Shown one piece after another: positions 44,384-45,873 of a stretch of DNA of 45,873 bases. How positions within the stretch are numbered: the first letter of the stretch is position 1; each line of letters starts with the position of its first letter. A program made the translations under genes and the position numbers. Below the pieces are notes generated by a model. That model did no database searches, was not told where the DNA came from, and saw only the letters and a program-made list of their open reading frames with translations. Source of the stretch: Planctomycetota bacterium (GTDB lineage Bacteria; Planctomycetota; Phycisphaerae; SM23-33); NCBI GenBank assembly GCA_009908915.1, contig JAAAOJ010000035.1:1-45873 (forward strand), written 5' to 3'.

Positions 44384-44505
44384 GACGCCTCCCTCAACAA
44401 AGCCAGGTGGGCGGAAAACCAGAACGATTGTGCAACGCAAACAAAGACGTTATGTCACGAAAATGGATCTGAGGAGTACTGCCTCGGATGTCTGAGGGAG
44501 GCGTC
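44384..44505 (+). mobile_element. MITE-like element, copy B
   Basis: A 122-bp copy with perfect 13-bp ends GACGCCTCCCTCA and TGAGGGAGGCGTC. It matches copy A almost throughout. Flanks TTAGTG (left) and TTCATG (right) agree at four of six positions, so a target duplication is only suggested. The right end lies 3 bp before the ATG of the next gene. Confidence 0.88.
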
Positions 44506-44508
44506 TTC

Positions 44509-44859
44509 ATGGGCAAACCAAGCAAAGATGCATATGCAATGTCGAAGCTGGCATTCTGGCTGACGTGGCTGGTCATGCTGGTCGGCGGCCTCGTCGCCGT
44601 TATCTTCATGTCATGGCCTCGCGTGGCGGCACTGGCGTTGAGCCTGACGATGCTGGCCATCGCCGCCGCAATTGGCTGGAGCGTCAGGCGGCGGCCGTTC
44701 TCTCACACGTGGATCGTCTTTATCGCCCCGTCGCTTCCCCCATGGATCGCATGGTACGAAGTTCACGGCAACGTCATCGGGCCACTGTACGCTTGGCCGT
44801 TTTCACTGGCCGTCTTCGCCGTCCCATGGTTCATGCGAAACAGGATGAGTACCGATTAG
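44509..44859 (+). CDS. Small membrane protein translated from a mobile-element end
   Basis: A 116-aa protein with about four hydrophobic segments (residues 14-37, 38-60, 67-85 and 90-110) and a short basic N-terminus (MGKPSKDAYAMSK). No family is recognised. The ATG at 44509 sits directly after element copy B, whose GAGGGAGG end is placed as its Shine-Dalgarno. An in-frame ATG at 44488 lies inside the element. Either the element inserted just upstream and supplied new translation signals, or it replaced the original start. Confidence 0.65.
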   Translation: MGKPSKDAYAMSKLAFWLTWLVMLVGGLVAVIFMSWPRVAALALSLTMLAIAAAIGWSVRRRPFSHTWIVFIAPSLPPWIAWYEVHGNVIGPLYAWPFSLAVFAVPWFMRNRMSTD

Positions 44860-45000
44860 GTAACCCGTAAGCCATTGTTTGCAAACAAGTTCTGTGCCTT
44901 TGTAGTATATCGCGGGTGGTGGAGCACCTGTTCCAACACCTGTTGACGCGGTGCACCGCACGGGACACCGCGTTCAGATTGTTCTGGTCACGTTGGAAGA

Positions 45001-45021
45001 CATGCCTGCGGAGCAGGCATG
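45001..45021 (-). terminator. Hairpin downstream of ybaB
   Basis: CATGCCTGC and GCAGGCATG form a perfect 9-bp stem with a 3-base loop, 33 bp after the ybaB stop. It may terminate transcription, but it also resembles scattered GCAGGCATG repeats; no T-run follows. Confidence 0.45.
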
Positions 45022-45053
45022 GCGCCCGGCTTTCCCTTGGCCCTTGGCCATTC

Positions 45054-45395
45054 CTACATCAGGCCGTCGAGGCCTTCCATGCCGGGGATGTCCATACCGC
45101 CGGTGAGTTCTTTCATGGCTTCGGCGGCGGCGGTGGCGGCCTTGGTCTGGGCGGCAGCGATGGCGGCCTTGACGAGGTCTTCGATCATATCGAAGTCGGC
45201 GTTGGGGTCTTCGCGGACGGCCTGGCCGATGGCGATATCGACGACGGCGAGTTTGCCGTTGACGGTGGCCGAGACGCTCCCGCCGCCGGCCTCGGCGGTA
45301 TACTCGGTTGCGGCGAGCTTTTCCTTGAGAGCGGGCAGCTCGGTCTTCATCTTGCCCGCGATCTTCATGATCTTGCCAATGTCACCAAACATCAT
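45054..45395 (-). CDS. ybaB: YbaB/EbfC nucleoid-associated protein
   Basis: A 113-aa DNA-binding protein of the YbaB family, normally encoded between dnaX and recR. Features are the N-terminal helix (MMFGDIGKIMKIAGKMKTEL), the beta core (GGSVSATVNGKLAVVDIAI) and the C-terminal helix with an Ala-rich run ending in a Gly/Met tail (GGMDIPGMEGLDGLM). It lies 121 bp after dnaX on the same strand. RecR does not follow. Confidence 0.93.
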   Translation of the reverse strand: MMFGDIGKIMKIAGKMKTELPALKEKLAATEYTAEAGGGSVSATVNGKLAVVDIAIGQAVREDPNADFDMIEDLVKAAIAAAQTKAATAAAEAMKELTGGMDIPGMEGLDGLM

Positions 45396-45516
45396 GACTC
45401 CGTGGTCGTTGCTGTCAGGGCAGGCGAGGCCTGCGGATTGTATGCGCGTGCGGTGGGCGGCCTGGCAGCCGGTTTACAGCGCCGTCGTTGCTGCGGCCGG
45501 GCCTTTTGCCTGCGCG

Positions 45517-45873
45517 TCAGTCATCGTTGTTTGCTTCGACGTCCTCATCGGGCGTCGGCGTGTCGGGATCGGTCTGTGAAGCTTGGATTGTCTTGCCAGC
45601 GTCAATGTCGCTGAGATCTCCGTCAAAGAGGCTCAGGACCGACTGGACGGCCGGATCGTCCTGCACGTCCTGTCGTTCGTTCGTGCTCAGCCGCGGCTTG
45701 GGCGACGGTGGCCGCGGTTTCGGCGTGGCCGGCCTCCTCTGGCTCGCCGCCCCATTCGACAGGCTCAAGGCGGGCTCACTACCTCCCCCGGCGGCAGAGA
45801 CGTCCCGCGCGGGTGGCCGCGGTGGGTCAGCTATGGGCTTCTTTTCTTTTCCTTTTTTTTTTGCCCCGTCGTG
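45517..45873 (-). CDS. dnaX: DNA polymerase III tau/gamma subunit, 3' end (partial)
   Basis: The frame is open to the window edge; 118 C-terminal codons are visible. The sequence is a Pro/Lys-rich linker followed by DDPAVQSVLSLFDGDLSDID, which resembles the end of DnaX (xVxxxLELFxGxIxDV), and an acidic tail. Position upstream of ybaB supports this. At 45862-45853 the mRNA has GCA followed by A9 and GG, that is an A10 run; a -1 shift there would end at a TAG (45833-45831) eight codons later. A PFDRLKAG-type repeat tract lies within the frame near 45751-45777. Confidence 0.7.
   Translation of the reverse strand, partial: HDGAKKKGKEKKPIADPPRPPARDVSAAGGGSEPALSLSNGAASQRRPATPKPRPPSPKPRLSTNERQDVQDDPAVQSVLSLFDGDLSDIDAGKTIQASQTDPDTPTPDEDVEANNDD

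Noticed and set aside
44949..44975. GCGGTGCACCGC near 44949 as a copy of the palindrome at 40691
   Set aside because: It shares only the short GCGGTGCA core; arms and loop differ.

Overview
The window is GC-rich bacterial chromosome with short intergenic spaces. It probably comes from an anaerobic or facultative member of the Planctomycetota, perhaps the class Phycisphaerae. That placement is inference. It rests on a PEP-CTERM exported protein next to lipid A genes (LpxD, LpxI), a six-subunit Rnf complex, a stand-alone FMN-type glutamate synthase, a B12-binding-type radical SAM protein and many planctomycete-like lipoprotein and TPR genes. No rRNA, tRNA, CRISPR array, prophage or complete transposase was seen.

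Layout. 0.1-3.9 kb: queuosine genes queC and queF (divergent), then apbE (flavin transferase) and a membrane protein; an alpha/beta hydrolase and a small lipoprotein form the tail of the rnf transcript. 4.2-10.5 kb: rnf operon on the minus strand in the order small Cys-rich membrane protein, rnfC, rnfD, rnfG, rnfE, rnfA, rnfB. It has a good sigma70-type promoter and a remnant of a four-helix-bundle gene lodged between rnfD and rnfG. ApbE close by is the enzyme expected to attach FMN to RnfG and RnfD. 10.6-17.7 kb: ispD, a lipoprotein, an FMN glutamate synthase and alaS on the plus strand. 17.8-21.3 kb: a truncated excisionase-type HTH fragment, then argD-like aminotransferase, cysteine desulfurase and a Crp/Fnr regulator on the minus strand. 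21.5-24.5 kb: a uroporphyrinogen-decarboxylase/MtaA-type protein fused to two thioredoxin-like domains, followed by a CobW-type GTPase; then crcB. 24.7-26.7 kb: two tandem paralogues of an unrecognised family and a stand-alone HD-GYP protein. 26.7-30.2 kb: a DUF5107-like/TPR protein and a PEP-CTERM protein. 30.6-35.5 kb: two GT4 glycosyltransferases and inositol-3-phosphate synthase, apparently one transcript. 35.9-39.4 kb: a chimeric aldo-keto reductase/nitroreductase remnant, a 2-oxoacid dehydrogenase E2, a membrane protein, and YjbQ with a partner. 39.6-45.9 kb: an MNT/HEPN toxin-antitoxin pair whose toxin is internally deleted, a TIGR03960-type radical SAM protein, lpxD-lpxI, a small membrane protein, ybaB and the 3' end of dnaX.

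The most unusual signals are non-coding or broken. Three copies of a ~120 bp element with 13-bp terminal inverted repeats are present; two copies have exact 6-bp target duplications and one supplies the Shine-Dalgarno sequence of a gene. A second palindrome family (CCGTTTAGAAAG ends) encloses four hairpins in one copy. Repetitive palindromes sit in frame inside coding sequences. An A10 run in dnaX is placed exactly as a -1 frameshift or slippage site would be. Several genes are in-frame deletion products (AKR/nitroreductase, HEPN). The fused URO-D/thioredoxin protein with its CobW neighbour is the best candidate for uncharacterised biochemistry.
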